DNA of 64,000 nt from Trichobilharzia szidati (lineage: Eukaryota; Platyhelminthes; Trematoda; Strigeidida; Schistosomatidae): assembly GCA_944472155.2 (NCBI GenBank), contig OX235279.1:155270199-155334198 (forward strand). Direction: 5' to 3'. The first letter of the stretch is position 1, and each line of letters begins with the position of its first letter. The translations under genes were made by a program, and so were the position numbers. The notes under the pieces were generated by a model, which was given only the letters and a program-made list of their open reading frames with translations, searched no databases and was not told where the DNA came from. Of this stretch, positions 45,702 through 57,359 are shown in pieces.

Positions 45702-46821
45702 AGAAACTTGGACTCGGCATTCGAATGATTTCACCGGCATGGTGCTCGTAACTAGTCGGCTTTGCTGGCCTGGCATTAATGAAGAAGTAAGGGGATGGGC
45801 ACACACATGCTTAGCTTGCCAAAAGTGCAAGGTAGTGAGACACACCAAGAGCCCCCTTGGTAGCTTTCTTCTCTCTGACGCTCGTTTTGAACACGTTCAT
45901 ATAGATTTGGTTGGAACCCTTCCGGAATCTCATGAATATACCTATATGTTAACCTGCATCAACCATTTCACACGATGGCCTGAAACAACACTCCTTAGGG
46001 ATGTATCTGCTGAAACTGTCGCGCGCATGTTTGTCGAAAAATGCATCGCAAACTTTGGATGCCCATCCTCCATAACAACTGATCGCGGGCGGCTATTCGA
46101 AAGCGGCTTATTCTTCACCCTGACTTAAATCATAGGTTCTATGAGTTTTAAAACAACAGCCTACCATCCTCAAGCTAATGAAGTGGTAGAATGTCTGCAT
46201 CGACAGTTGAAGGCTGGGTTATCAGCTGCAAACAACTCACATTGGGCTGAATTACTTCCGTTAGTTCACCTAAGGATACGAAGAGCCTTGAAAACTGATG
46301 CTGGTTGTACTGCCGCCGAGCTAGTATATGGCACAACGCTACGACTGCCAGATGAGCTTGTTTCTTCCTCGAGCTTCCCACCAGAGGTAGACCACGCCTC
46401 ATCCGTCAGCAGGCTTACAAACTCAATGCGTTCAGTTAAACCTGCTCCCCTTCGACCACAGTCCGTAGACCTTTTCGTTAACCCATATTTGAAAACTTCT
46501 TCACATGTATTTGTTCATCGTGACTCTGTGTGTCGCTCCCTGGAACCCCCATGCGACGGGCCAGATAAATTCGTTAAGTGTGTGGATAAATTCTTTGTCT
46601 TAGACAAAAGAGGCCACGAAGACACCGTCAGCATCGACCGTCTGGAACCGGCTTACTTAGAAGGAAATCCTATTAGCCTAGACCTGAGCGTTCCCAATAA
46701 TCCACAAGTAACCGAATGTCCGATACTGCAGTCATCGTTCCATCGTACAGTGTTCGTTAGAAGACGGAGAAATACTATCAGAAGTATTATTGCGACCAAT
46801 TGTAATGGCATTTATTCTTAG
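45702..46821 (+). pseudogene. Gypsy element P, right part: RT end, deletion, integrase
   Basis: Directly after the CCTT duplication the RT frame resumes (RNLDSAFE, FHRHG), then jumps to integrase: SRLCWPGINEEVRGWAHTCL with ACQKCK (zinc region), HVHIDLVGTLPESHEYTYML, ITTDRGRLFESG, then in a second frame (from 46141) AYHPQANEVVECLHRQLKAG. RT thumb and RNase H are absent, so an old internal deletion is evident near 45745. Usual motifs ITDRG-x-QFES and NGMVER are changed. Related to the copy at 63327-64000. No 3' LTR was found after 46821. Confidence 0.75.
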
Positions 46822-48589
46822 ACTTTGTGTATAATAACCTTACGCTTGGTTCCATATTGGTGCAAGAATAAAGGATTCTCGAGTAACCAATCTGTGTTCT
46901 GTTTTTCCACGTTGGTTATTGCACATTGTTGCTGAAGGTCTTCTAAGGACAGTGTTAAGTCCAGTGTAACTAGAACTGGACATTGACAACGGCTCAAGTG
47001 TCATCTCAATTTTTCCGACGATGTGAACGTAGAAACTATGATTCATGATATGCATGGCATGGTGTCATGACAACAATGGACGTTTTACAGTATGCCGGTT
47101 GACTTCTAACAGGCAAGAGACTACCAAAAGGATTATGGGAGTAGTGAAGAAGTTTGTGATGGATTCAAATCTCTGGAACAAGTAAAAGCGGTTACCAGTA
47201 AAAATATATGAAAAAGTTCTAGTAATAATATATTCTCATTTTTTGTAGGTGAGGCAGGCCAACTTACAGGCATCATCAATATGATACATTACATGTAAGA
47301 TTAGTTGATCCATTATTTGTTTAGCAAGCATCATCACAAAATATGCACAATCCTTTCATACAAACCTGGAGTAGAATACGCAGCTGACGAAAGCTGCACT
47401 GAATCTACATGAACTACCCTCAGACCTCATGTCATACCTTTACAGTCATTCAACTCCATTCAACCCCAGCTGCTGACTGTCAAATTAATCAAATATTATG
47501 GCGAATATCCCTGGCAAAACTGTATTTTGGGCAGTTCAGTGTAGTAGGAGTTCTACCTCAAGGTTGAGTAGTAAACAACCTGGATATGGCAGGGACTGAA
47601 ATCTCCTCTGGTGACTAGCTAATATTGTGAGTAAATACCATCTACGTCTACACAAATTCCAGCCCTATGCGGTATCGTCTAAAAAATCAGCTTAACAACA
47701 CTGTGAGTCCTAAATATTAGCGGATTTTATTTTACGGTTCTGTTATTATAATCCTTTGTAGTCGTATTCTTCTGAACCATCTATTATAGCTAACTACTGC
47801 CTCTTTTTATGCATATATAAACATAGCTGTGTACCTTTATGTATTTTTCTCTTCTCGTGCCATTTCATATTGCCCCTTCGTTTCATATGTTTAAAACCAA
47901 AATCTAGAAGGTAGACTGCAAATCTCTGATTTCCTTACTTTCTTATTGTACATATATATTTCTAAAATGCTGTTAGGGATGATACATACAAAATGACTGA
48001 CAGAAAGTGATCGTTCATACCATGAGTTTCGTTGAGTTAGTTAGAGAAGGCAAAAACTGTCTATATGACACTAAGCAATAAAAAATTCTTTTTCTAAAAA
48101 CAAAAGGAATATTTCGCCAGGGCCTAGCAGATTAAAAGGTGGGAGGGTGGTGACCGCTATTCAGCGGATATGACGGTGGGGACATAAGAGAACCACCCTT
48201 ATCTGTGGGAATGCGCTCTATTGCTAAGGCTCCTGAGTGTCAATGACTTCAAAAAATAATAATAATAAAACAAAAGCTGCCTGTATGACAAAGCTTGTGT
48301 ATAAACTCTTTGGAAACAAGCTCATGGTACGATTTCTCTACTTCAGGAGGACATCTAACTGTATAAATCAGAATAACAGCATAAATAAGTATCATCATTC
48401 TTTTTGTTTTTCTTTCCTTCTACATATTTTATGCAATTTGGCGTTTGGATTTAACTTCTCCAATTTCTATTCCCACTGCCCTATATAGGTGCGAAAATCA
48501 TTATTCGTTTTGCACTTATATATTTTTTAATTTGTTATTCTATATTTTTGTTGTTGTTTACTTCCACAAACTTGAACTAACTGTTGGTA
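46822..48589. other. Repeat-derived filler, mostly unassigned
   Basis: At 47216-47290 a short piece (TATTCTCAT...AACTTACAGGCATCATCAA) matches the extreme 3' end of LINE L-II. The rest shows no gene. Confidence 0.45.
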
Positions 48590-49310
48590 TGTAACACTAT
48601 AAAAATCAATGACTCTAAATTCTTAGTAACAAAATAGGGGAATAAACCCTGCGTTTATCGCATATTGTTTGCTGAAATTATTGTTATTTGCTGGCTCCCT
48701 CTGCACCTCTCTTTCTGTTTTCTTCTTTTTTCTCTTCTCGAAGGTATTGCACTGATGCACGGCAAATGAACAGTAATGCTGCTTTCTACGTTTGTATTAC
48801 TTGAGCGTTATTCAGAATATTGTTGGCACATACGACGAACACCGGAACAAATTCCGTTCTGAAGTCTGTTTATCATAGCAAATTTGGTCCCTTCTATCTG
48901 TTAATGCCAAAATAATGCTGTACTTACCCGCTAATGCGGAGTTTTATAAATTTTTGAACCCTTATTAATTGATTAAATGATAATGATCACAAGGCCTGTA
49001 CCCTGTATGTCTTACTCTAGCATATGTTTATCACCTCTCTTCTTACCTTCCATTAACGCAACATTTCGTAATTTCCGCATGAATTTGACTGACTATAAGT
49101 ATATTATAGATTATAATTTAGACTTGAACTAGTATATTGTAAACTATTCCAGCACACTTTCCAGAGGTATTTTTTCAATTTTCCAATTTTTAATGTCAAA
49201 AAACAGTGTTCCATTTCAAATTGCACTTGCCAAATATGATCATACCTGTACAAACGGTATGTCAATCATGTAAATGCTTAATTTATGTGAAATATATTAT
49301 TATTAGCAAG
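48590..49310 (+). repeat. Repeat family B, plus copy (interrupted)
   Basis: 48700-48870 (TCTTTCTGTTTTCTTCTTTT... and ACGTTTGTATTACTTGAGCG) is the reverse complement of 53720-53830. Likeness resumes at 49240-49310 (GTACAAACGGTATGTCAATC). The part between is extra sequence. Confidence 0.6.
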
Positions 49311-49745
49311 CATATTTAATAATAATGTAATTAAATAATATGTATTCCTACCTACGTAGGACACACTGGTTTTACAGGCATGGACAAGTATTATTTAAAT
49401 TACGTGAGTTTGGTTGTTAGTGAAATTACATGGTTGCTATCTTTTTGTCTTCGGTTTGTGGTAACAATCTGCTAACTAGTCATTCAATGGAGCACATCAA
49501 GAAATATAGAAATATTGCCTTCGCCTTAGCGAAAAACGCAAGTATGTGTTGGATGGATTACAAATACTTGGGAAAAAAATAAAGCCTGAAGTCATTCACC
49601 ATATAACGCTGGTGTGTGCGACATAGAATCTTATTCTCGATTTATATCCAAATTGGGTATTAATTTAAAATAAGTGATATACTTGTATGATCTTGTCAGC
49701 ATTTTCATCGTAAGTAACACCAGAAGTGAATTGTAATCAGTGCAG
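49311..49745 (+). repeat. L-II 3' UTR-like solo repeat
   Basis: AGAAATATAGAAATATTGCC, GTTGGATGGATTACAAATAC and GGGAAAAAAATAAAGC follow 31361-31460, diverged. No RT frame attached. Confidence 0.55.
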
Positions 49746-50285
49746 ATTAATAATAATAGTTTATACTCTCTTATAAAAGGGTTTTTCAAGAAATGCAAGC
49801 CATTTTTACAGGCACGGTGGGTTATGTTATAAATTACAATTGTGAAGTAATATAAATTAATACTTTTTCATTGTTACAAAGGTATATTCCACAACTGTAA
49901 TACAGGATGCATCGTGGGGGAAGGTAATGGGTAATTCACGAAGTAGTTGTAGGATATGGGACCAATAATGTTTGCAGATCGTTTGTCATTGTAAGTGGCC
50001 AAAAATGTACATTCTTTATTCTCATTCAAAAAGTCACATCAAAGCTAAAATGGTGAAAGAGAAAAGAAGAAAAACGACAGCAACACAGAAAATAGCAAGT
50101 GGAGTCCTCTAGGATTGAAACACTGATTAATCAAAACACAACCTTGCCGGGTCAGGAATTTCAGTCAAACCTGATTTATCTCTTGTAGACAGACTTAAAC
50201 GAAAAGAAGTTTTGGCCCAGCTAGAAACAAGACGTAAAAATGGTGAGACTAACTTTAAACTGGTGGGTTTTCAAATAGTCAGGTC

Positions 50286-51752
50286 TTGGAAACGTATGCT
50301 TCCAAGACCTGTGTGGATAAGCCGGACCGCATAGGAAGCCTGAAGGTACTGTACACTAATATACGTAATATCGGGAACAAATTTCACGAGCAAGGTGTAT
50401 TAGTGGAAGACCTTAGCCCAAGTATTGTGGCCATTACTGAAACATGGCTGGTTTCTGGATTAGATGACACACCTGAGCTATGCGGATTTAGTTGCTTGCG
50501 CAGCGACAGGGTTAAGGGTCGTAGAGGTGGCGGGGTTGCTCTGTACATCAACAACTCCCTACATGTTCGTTCCGTGAAATCTGAAGCGCGTGACAGTGGG
50601 ACAAGTGAGGTAATTAGCTGTGAAGTAAGCTTTGCAACTGGCACTCTACTCATTAGAGTTATGTATAGAAGTCCCTATTGTCAGTGTGTTGACTTTATTT
50701 TAAATCACTTCAAACAATGGAGTAAACACAGTAGCTGTCTTATTCTAGGTGATTTAATGCACCTCATATAGACTGGGTAGCTGTCACATCTCCAGGATCC
50801 GCTAATAAGTTTGACAGCCGGTTACTCTTGACTACCATGGAAAATGCCCTGACACAACATGTCTTAGGTAGTACAAGATTCGGTTATACCCAAGAATCTT
50901 CCTTGCTGGACTTAGTGCTTACTCATGACAACGACGACGTGGATGGTCTAGTTATTCATCCACCTCTAGCAAACAGTGATCATGGGGTGTTAGATTTTAA
51001 CTTAAGGGCTGGCAATTTAGCCAGTTTTCAACTCAAATACCGACCTAGTGTTTGGCATGCTGACATAGTCGCTATAAAGGAGCGTGCTTCAACTGCCGAC
51101 TGGTCAGTCAATATTGTCTCATCCATTGAAGATGAATGGGATAGATTTAAGAATACACTTGAGAGGGTTACCACTGATTTCATTCCCTGGAGGGTTCCTA
51201 AAAGACCAACAAACCGGCCACCATGGATAAATAGACAAGCTATAACACTCCTAAGACGGAGAAAAAAGGTTTTGGAATCTCTTTGTTTCTACCGGGCTAC
51301 AGCAGTTCCGGCTGAAATACTGTGAAACCAGAAACCAGTGTAAAACCTTGATTCACCAGTCAAGGATAGCTTACGAAACGCAGTTAGTTAAAAGTTCACC
51401 AGGCTGCCCAAAAAGACTCTTCTCATATATCAAGAGAAGAACACGTAAGAGTGATGCTATCCCACCTCTTATGCTAGAAGATGACCAGACTAACATGGCT
51501 GAGGATAACTTGACTAAGGCTGAGGCTTTGTCCAAGCACTTTAGTCAAGTATTCTCTGCTAATATTGATACCAGCTTTGTAACTTTTCCAGAAGGTAACT
51601 TGAAAATGGCACCTTTATACATTGGAAAGGATACTGTCCTAAAGTGGTTTCTAAGGCTCAATCCTGGTAAGTCCAGTGGCCCTGATGAACTCCACTCACG
51701 TATATTAACAGCATTGGCTGAAAACATAGCCGGGCCAAGCCATTGTCGGTAA
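50286..51752 (+). pseudogene. Endonuclease and linker of LINE L-I
   Basis: Starts around GSLKVLYTNIRNIGNKFHEQ, then IVAITETWLVSGLDD and SDRVKGRRGGGVALYINNSL, LILGD followed by a frameshift where FNAPHIDW is expected, then SSLLDLVLTHDNDDV and PPLANSDHGVLDF. N, E, D and SDH are the metal-binding residues of AP-type LINE endonucleases. A second frameshift near 51290 leads to RLKYCETRNQCKTLIHQSR and KSSGPDELHSRIL, the start of the RT region. Confidence 0.8.
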
Positions 51753-53122
51753 TCTTCAATATGTCTCTGGACCAGTCTAAATGTCCAAGAGACTGGAAAG
51801 ATGCCATCATTAGTCCGGTCTTCATAACCGGATCTAGAAACTTAGTTCAGAACTATCGTCCTGTTAGTTTGACCAGTATTGTTGTTAAACTAGTAGAAAG
51901 AATAATTCGTGATGCTATCATTCAGTTCATTGAAGGGAACAAACTTTTCGCTGTGGAACAGCATGGTTTTAGAGCAGGTCATTCTTGCTTGACCAACCTT
52001 CTTTTGGCCAGAGGAAGTTGGGCAAGCTCAGCTGATGCTAATATACCGGTGGATGTCATATTCATCGAACTTAGCAAGGCGTTTGGCAGGGTTTCTCATT
52101 CAGGTCTTCTAGTAAAGTTAGGTAGTCTGGGAATCAATAAAGTGGTTACCGACTGGATTGAAGACTTTCTAAAGGACAGAAGACAAAGAGTACGAGTTAA
52201 CGGGGTTTTATCAACATGGGAATCGGTTAAGAGTGGCGTTCCTCAGGGTACAATTCTAGGTCCACTTCTTTTCCTGATTTATGTTAATGAGATTCCATCG
52301 GTAGTTAAGTCATCCTGCTTATTGTTTGCTGATGACATCAAGATATGGAGGGCTTTACACGATGACAGTGATCAACTTGCTTTGCAGGAAGATTTAAACT
52401 TGTTAAGTGATTGGTGTAAGCACTGGGCCTTGGAGATTAACTTAAGCAAGAGTGTAGTTATGCATGTATCTCATAGTCACGTGCACAATTACTCAATGAA
52501 TGGCATTGCTCTCCCAGTGGTCACTGAGTACAAGGACTTGGGAGTGGTTGTGCAGCATGACTTGCAAACAGCAACAAACTGTAGAGCTGCAGCCACTAAG
52601 GGTTTTCGAATATTATGGGCCACACGCAAGGCTTTTGCGAATTTTGACGCTGAAATATTTCGTATATTATATCCGACTTATATCAGACCTCATTTGGAAT
52701 ATGGGATCCAGGCAGCGAGCCCGTGTTTCAAATACGAAATAGACTTATTAGAAAGGGTGCAAAGAGTAGGAACTAAGCTAATAAAGGGTTTCTCAACCCT
52801 CTCATATGAGGAGAGGTTAAGTCGACTGGGTTTATTTCCACTGTCATACAGACGACTTAGGGGTGACCTAATACTAGCATACCGTATCCTAAGAAATGAT
52901 TTTGGAGCTAATTTATCTAATTTATTTCTTCCTTCTAGCACCAACCAATTGCGAGGACATCACCTCAAGGTTCAGAAACCACGGTCGAATCGTCTGCGTT
53001 TGGAGATCCGTTTTTCGCATCGAATTGTGAGCCATTGGAACTCTCTACCGGAACAGGTCGTATCAGCGCCATCCGTTGATTCATTCAAGGCGAGATTGGA
53101 CCTCCTGTGCGTAACAAATTGA
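51743..53122 (+). pseudogene. Reverse transcriptase of LINE L-I
   Basis: 459 codons: CPRDWKDAIISPVFITGSRN, NYRPVSLTSIVVKLVERIIR, EQHGFRAGHSCLTNLLLARG, then IELSKAFGRVSH where active enzymes have DFSKAFDRVSH, GVPQGTILGPLLFLIYVNEI and CLLFADDIKIWRAL. FADD is intact, but both Asp of the first catalytic box are lost. The tail LSYEERLSRLGLFPLSYRRL to WNSLPEQVVSAPSVDSFKAR matches the intron 1 copy. Confidence 0.85.
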
Positions 53123-53329
53123 AAGGATTAACACAGGCATATAGACTACTATCCTAAATAAATTGTATACTGTAAACTGTAATCATGAAAGTGGTACCTG
53201 CCCCATCACCGTGTTTTTAACACCGGGAAGCCAGGTAAGCTTTTTATAGCTTTCGACTGTTTTGCGAAACATAAGGATGCTACCATTTTTATTCCTTCAC
53301 TTTCCCCGCGGAACATAAGGCTTTAAGCT

Positions 53330-53515
53330 AGAGGCCTGAAGTTTTGTTAGCAGTAGTGTTTATTCTTAGGGGATGGGGTTGCTAACCTCATGCCCAGCCT
53401 TTCCTATTTACCAGTCTTATTGTTGGCTCAGCAAGGCAAAAGAGTGCGTCGGCAGGAGATTGAACCCCGGACCACTTGGGTGGTAGGCGAGCATTCTACC
53501 GCTGTGCCACCGACG
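53330..53515 (-). repeat. tRNA-Gly-like head joined to an RTE 5'-like body
   Basis: The minus strand from 53514: CGTCGGTGGCACAGCGGTAG, AATGCTCGCCTACCACCC, then GGGGTTCAATCTCCTGCCGACG. The outer seven bases pair (CGTCGGT with GCCGACG) and a T-arm can form; the anticodon stem is poor. The layout is close to eukaryotic tRNA-Gly. It is followed by TGGGCATGAGGTTAGCAACC, as in the RTE 5' region at about 56925. A SINE head or tRNA pseudogene, not a working tRNA. Confidence 0.55.
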
Positions 53516-53576
53516 GCTGGAATGCTAATTCGTGTAGCGATCCAGAATGCTTGGGATTACTAGTCGACTTGCTGTT

Positions 53577-53940
53577 AATAATAATAATAATGATATTTTA
53601 TTCACATAAATTAATCATTTACATCATCGACATACCGTTTGTACAGGCATTATTTTGGTATCAGCAGATACAAAGGACCAACTTTGCGATGATAAACATT
53701 TCAGAATGGAATTCGTTCCGTTGTTCACCGTATCTGCTAAAATATTCTCAATAACGTTCAAGTAATACAAACGTAGAAAGGAATACCTTCGAGAAGAGAA
53801 GAAAGAAGAAAACAGAAAGAGAGGTGCATAGGGAGCCAGCAAATAATAATAATTTAAGCAAAATATGCTATAACTGCAGGCTTAATTCCCCTTTTTTATT
53901 ACTAAGAATATATAGTCATTGAGTTTTATGGTGTTAAGAT
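53577..53940 (-). repeat. Repeat family B, minus copy with (AAT)n tail
   Basis: Reverse complement of 48590-48870 and 49240-49310. Ends at the left in (TAA)n at 53577-53592, the 3' tail on the minus strand. Confidence 0.6.
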
Positions 53941-54432
53941 ACATAAAGATTCTAACTATTATCACAGCTAATACAGGAGAAATATTTTGCAGGTGAAAGT
54001 GCCAGTAAGCGACAGGGAATATTCAAAGTTTTGTGGTTCGATGGTTGTCGGTTTTGTAGAATGTGAGAATACGGAATGAATGTTCATCCATTTGGTGCCA
54101 AGTCTTCTCTATTTTGTGCCAATTCCTATCTATGCAAGACTATGTCCACATTTGGCTCTCATGATTTACTGGATTTCATCGACTGCTGCATCTGTATATG
54201 TGGTTACTTAGCATCTTCAAAAATCATGAGTTTGCAGTTAGCCATGTCTTAGCTTAGGCTGGTCTTCGTTTAAATAAACAAGCTTCGCAAAATTATCCTG
54301 GGTCCTAATCTTAATAATAATTGTTTGAATCTAAACAAAAAATAATCCTTCTGTTTCTAACACCTAACAATTTGCTCAGTTTCTCGTCAAGATGCGATCC
54401 CGTCGGCTCTACAAAGGTATTGTTATAATTAT

Positions 54433-57290
54433 TATGGTTTCCTTTAGTTCATAGAGGAACGTTGGGCCTCAGCCGCACGTCTCCACTGAGTTCGGTTCTC
54501 TGCCAACCTTTTCACTCGACCCCATGTCTGCTCACATGCTTTCGTCTCCTCTTCACAACACCTCCTCCAAGTCACCGTTGGACGGTCAACTCACCACTTA
54601 CCTTTCGGGTTCCACTCGAGGGCTTGTCTAGTGATGTCACTTGATGGTTTGTTTCCTCAGAGTACGGCCAGCCAATCCATCTCCATTTCTTCCTGCCTAT
54701 TTGCTGCACAACCGGTTCCTGGTTGGTACGCTCCCAGAGATCCCTCACTGTTGCTGATCTTTTCTGGCCATCTGATCTTGAGTATTGAGCGAAGACAGTT
54801 ATTAACGAAGGTCTGTGGTTTGTTTGAGGGGCTCTTCACGGCGTGCCAAGTTTCTGATCCGTATAGTAGCACTAACTTCATATTGGAGTTGAAAATCCGG
54901 ATCTTATTTTTGATGTTGAGTGCTGTTGACCTCCACACAGACCTGAGAGTAGTGAAAGCTTGCCTTGCTATCCCAATTCTTGCTTTGACATCCTCGTCAG
55001 TTCCGCTCCCCAGGTAGGTAAAGGAGGTTGCTTGTTTCAGATTTCTCCCGTTTATGCCGATTGTTGTCTGTTGTTGTTGTTCCTGCTGGCCAGGAATCTT
55101 CATCACGTACGTTTGTTTTCTCTATGGTAATCTGAAGTCCTACCTTTTCTGGATGCTTCTTCTGCCAACTTATTGCTTTCCACTTGCAAATCTTCCAGTT
55201 TGTGGGAAATCCGACATGTATCATAGGCGAAGTTCAAGTCCTCCAAGTTTTTTTGTGTGGGTTCATTTTATACCTCTTTCCTCGTTACCCGATGCCTGTC
55301 ACACTATCCGGTCTACCGCGATCAGGAAAATCATTAGAGATAGTAGGCAGCCTTGTCTTAACCCAGTCTTCACTTCGAGGGATTCCGTGAGTTTCCCGTT
55401 GTGGATTACTTGGCGTGCACTATTGTCGTACAACTGTTGGATGAATTGTAGTTGCTAAGTAGTTGCCAAATCACCTCTCGGTTGACGCTGTCGAAGGCCT
55501 TTTCAAAGTCAATGCAGTTGAGATAGAGGGCCGACTGCCGTTCCAAGCTCTGTTCAATAATGATCCGCAGCGTTGCAATTTGATCGATGCGTGACCTGCT
55601 TCTCCTGAATCCAGCCTGTTCCGGTCGGAGTTTTTCATCCAGGGCTTTCTTGATTCTCTCCAGGATGATGTGGCTTAATATTTTGCATGGGATGGACAGG
55701 AGCATAATTCCACGCCAGTTCTTGCATTGACTTAATTGCCCTTTCGCAGTTTGAATAAGTAGCCTTTCTCACAATCCTCGAGTAACTTGCTCACTTTTCA
55801 CATCTTCTCCAGTAGTGGCGTCATCAAGTCTGCTGATGCCTCTGTGTCCATTTTCAATGCTTCTGCTAGGATTCCATCTGGTCCTGCTGCTTTTCCAGCT
55901 TTTAGCATCTTGATCGCCTTCAGGACTTCTGATTTCGTCGGGGGGTTGGTGTTCACTGGTAGCTCTGTCTCCGTTGTTGGTATTGTTGGGCGCGTTGTAG
56001 GTGGTGATCGATTTAGGAGTCTTTTGAAGTGTTCAGCCCAGTGTTTCCTTTGCTCCAGTTCTTTGGTGAGTGACTTTCCATTGTCATCCTTCACCGGCTT
56101 AATTTATGTCAAACCTTTGCCCGATAGGTACCTAGTTGTTTGGTAGAGTGTTGCGAGGTCTCCTTTGCCTGCAGCTTGTTCTGATTCACTTGCCATGGTT
56201 TCATAATACTTTTTTTGTCTTCTATGGCACTCTTCTTTACTCTTTTGTTCAGTTTAGTGTAGCTTGCATTTAACTCCTGTTTTTGTTGCTCGTCGATGCA
56301 CTGGAGAATCTTTTGTTTCACCATCCCTCTCTCTTCTATCAGTCTCCAAGTGTCAGTAGTGAGCCACTGTTTGTCCTGCCTCTTCTTCCTGCCTAGAACT
56401 TCCATGCAGCTTTGACTCCATACTGTTTTAAAGTGGTTCCAGTGCTTTTCGACGCTGACCTCTTCGCTAGTGTTGATTTGTGTCTTGGCTTTGTCCTTTA
56501 TGCTTGCAGTGAAGATGTTGGTCGGTGCATAGCATTGTATAATTGACACTTTCCTTCCTTTGGAGTTGAATCTGGCGGTTATTATCCTGGGCGAGATCGC
56601 CTCCCATTGCAGGAGGGCCTTCGTTGCTGTTGGTGACATCATGATAGCTGTGCATGTGGTTATCCTCTGAGTGACCGGAGTAGATCACTGACTCACCCGT
56701 TGACAATGTGGTGAGTCCACCCCTGTTCCATCTGCTTTCACATATCCCCAGTACTTGATACCGTATCTTATCATTTCTTTTGCGATCTGGGCAGCTTTGC
56801 CAATCTCGTACATGGTGCGGACATTCCATGTCCCCACACAGACTTTTTCTTTTGGCTCATGGAGATTCATCGTGCTGAAGTTTCTGTAGCAGGTTTGTTT
56901 ACAGGGTGGGGTTGCTAGCCTCGCGCCTGAGAAGGGGGTTGTTACATTAAAATATAGTTTAGAGCGAAGCGACCTTGTGGGTTGCTCCCTTTAAAACCAG
57001 GAAAACAAGGAATAAAACAATCAGAACAACACCAGCACAGGAAAATAATTCACACCAACAAGAAGGGTAACAAGCGACAACAACAATAATAATTTCACAG
57101 TCAAGTATAGTTAACCAAAATGATACCAAAATCATAGACTCACTGACTTGAGCCAACTTGAACATGTAAATCCATCAATATATACAATTATAAATATTAG
57201 TTAGTGTTAAACAAGCACAGAGTGGCAAATAGATAGTTATAGGTATAATCCAACAACAAAGTTTATATCCAAAGATTCAGTGTTTCAAAG
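54433..57290 (-). mobile_element. RTE (SR2-like) LINE, copy A
   Basis: A minus-strand element from a 5' UTR (about 56880-57290) through endonuclease and RT to the C-terminal tail at 54433. Reads CVGTWNVRTMYEIGKAAQIA, YSGHSEDNHMHSYHDV, ITARFNSKGRKVSIIQCYAP with TN, then jumps to the linker KDKAKTQINTSEEV, deleting the catalytic middle of the endonuclease. Next come KAIKMLKAGKAAGPDGILAE, RPEQAGFRRSRSRIDQIATL, YLNCIDFEKAFDSVNREVIW and RQAFTTLRSVWRSTALNI. The FADD box reads FAYD (about 55215). Several frameshifts. Inactive. Confidence 0.8.
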
Positions 57291-57359
57291 GAAAATAATT
57301 GCGATAGTTTTTTGCAACTTTTTGGCAAGATATTCCACAAAATTAAGAGTCTTAGGTAA

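Larger units (their letters stand above)
50100..53335 (+). mobile_element. LINE family L-I, near full length but inactive
   Basis: A CR1/Jockey-like LINE with endonuclease then reverse transcriptase. At least three frameshifts (about 50755, 51290, 51730) and catalytic changes make it dead. A possible ORF1 end lies at about 50150-50290 (LVDRLKRKEVLAQLETRRKN). The 3' part after 53122 (AAAGGATTAACACAGGC...) is shared with the copy in PRRC2 intron 1. Confidence 0.8.

Noticed and set aside
53445..53515. A functional tRNA-Gly gene on the minus strand
   Set aside because: Acceptor and T arms can pair but the anticodon stem (CTCGC against CCAAG) does not, the anticodon would be the unusual ACC, and it is joined to repeat sequence.
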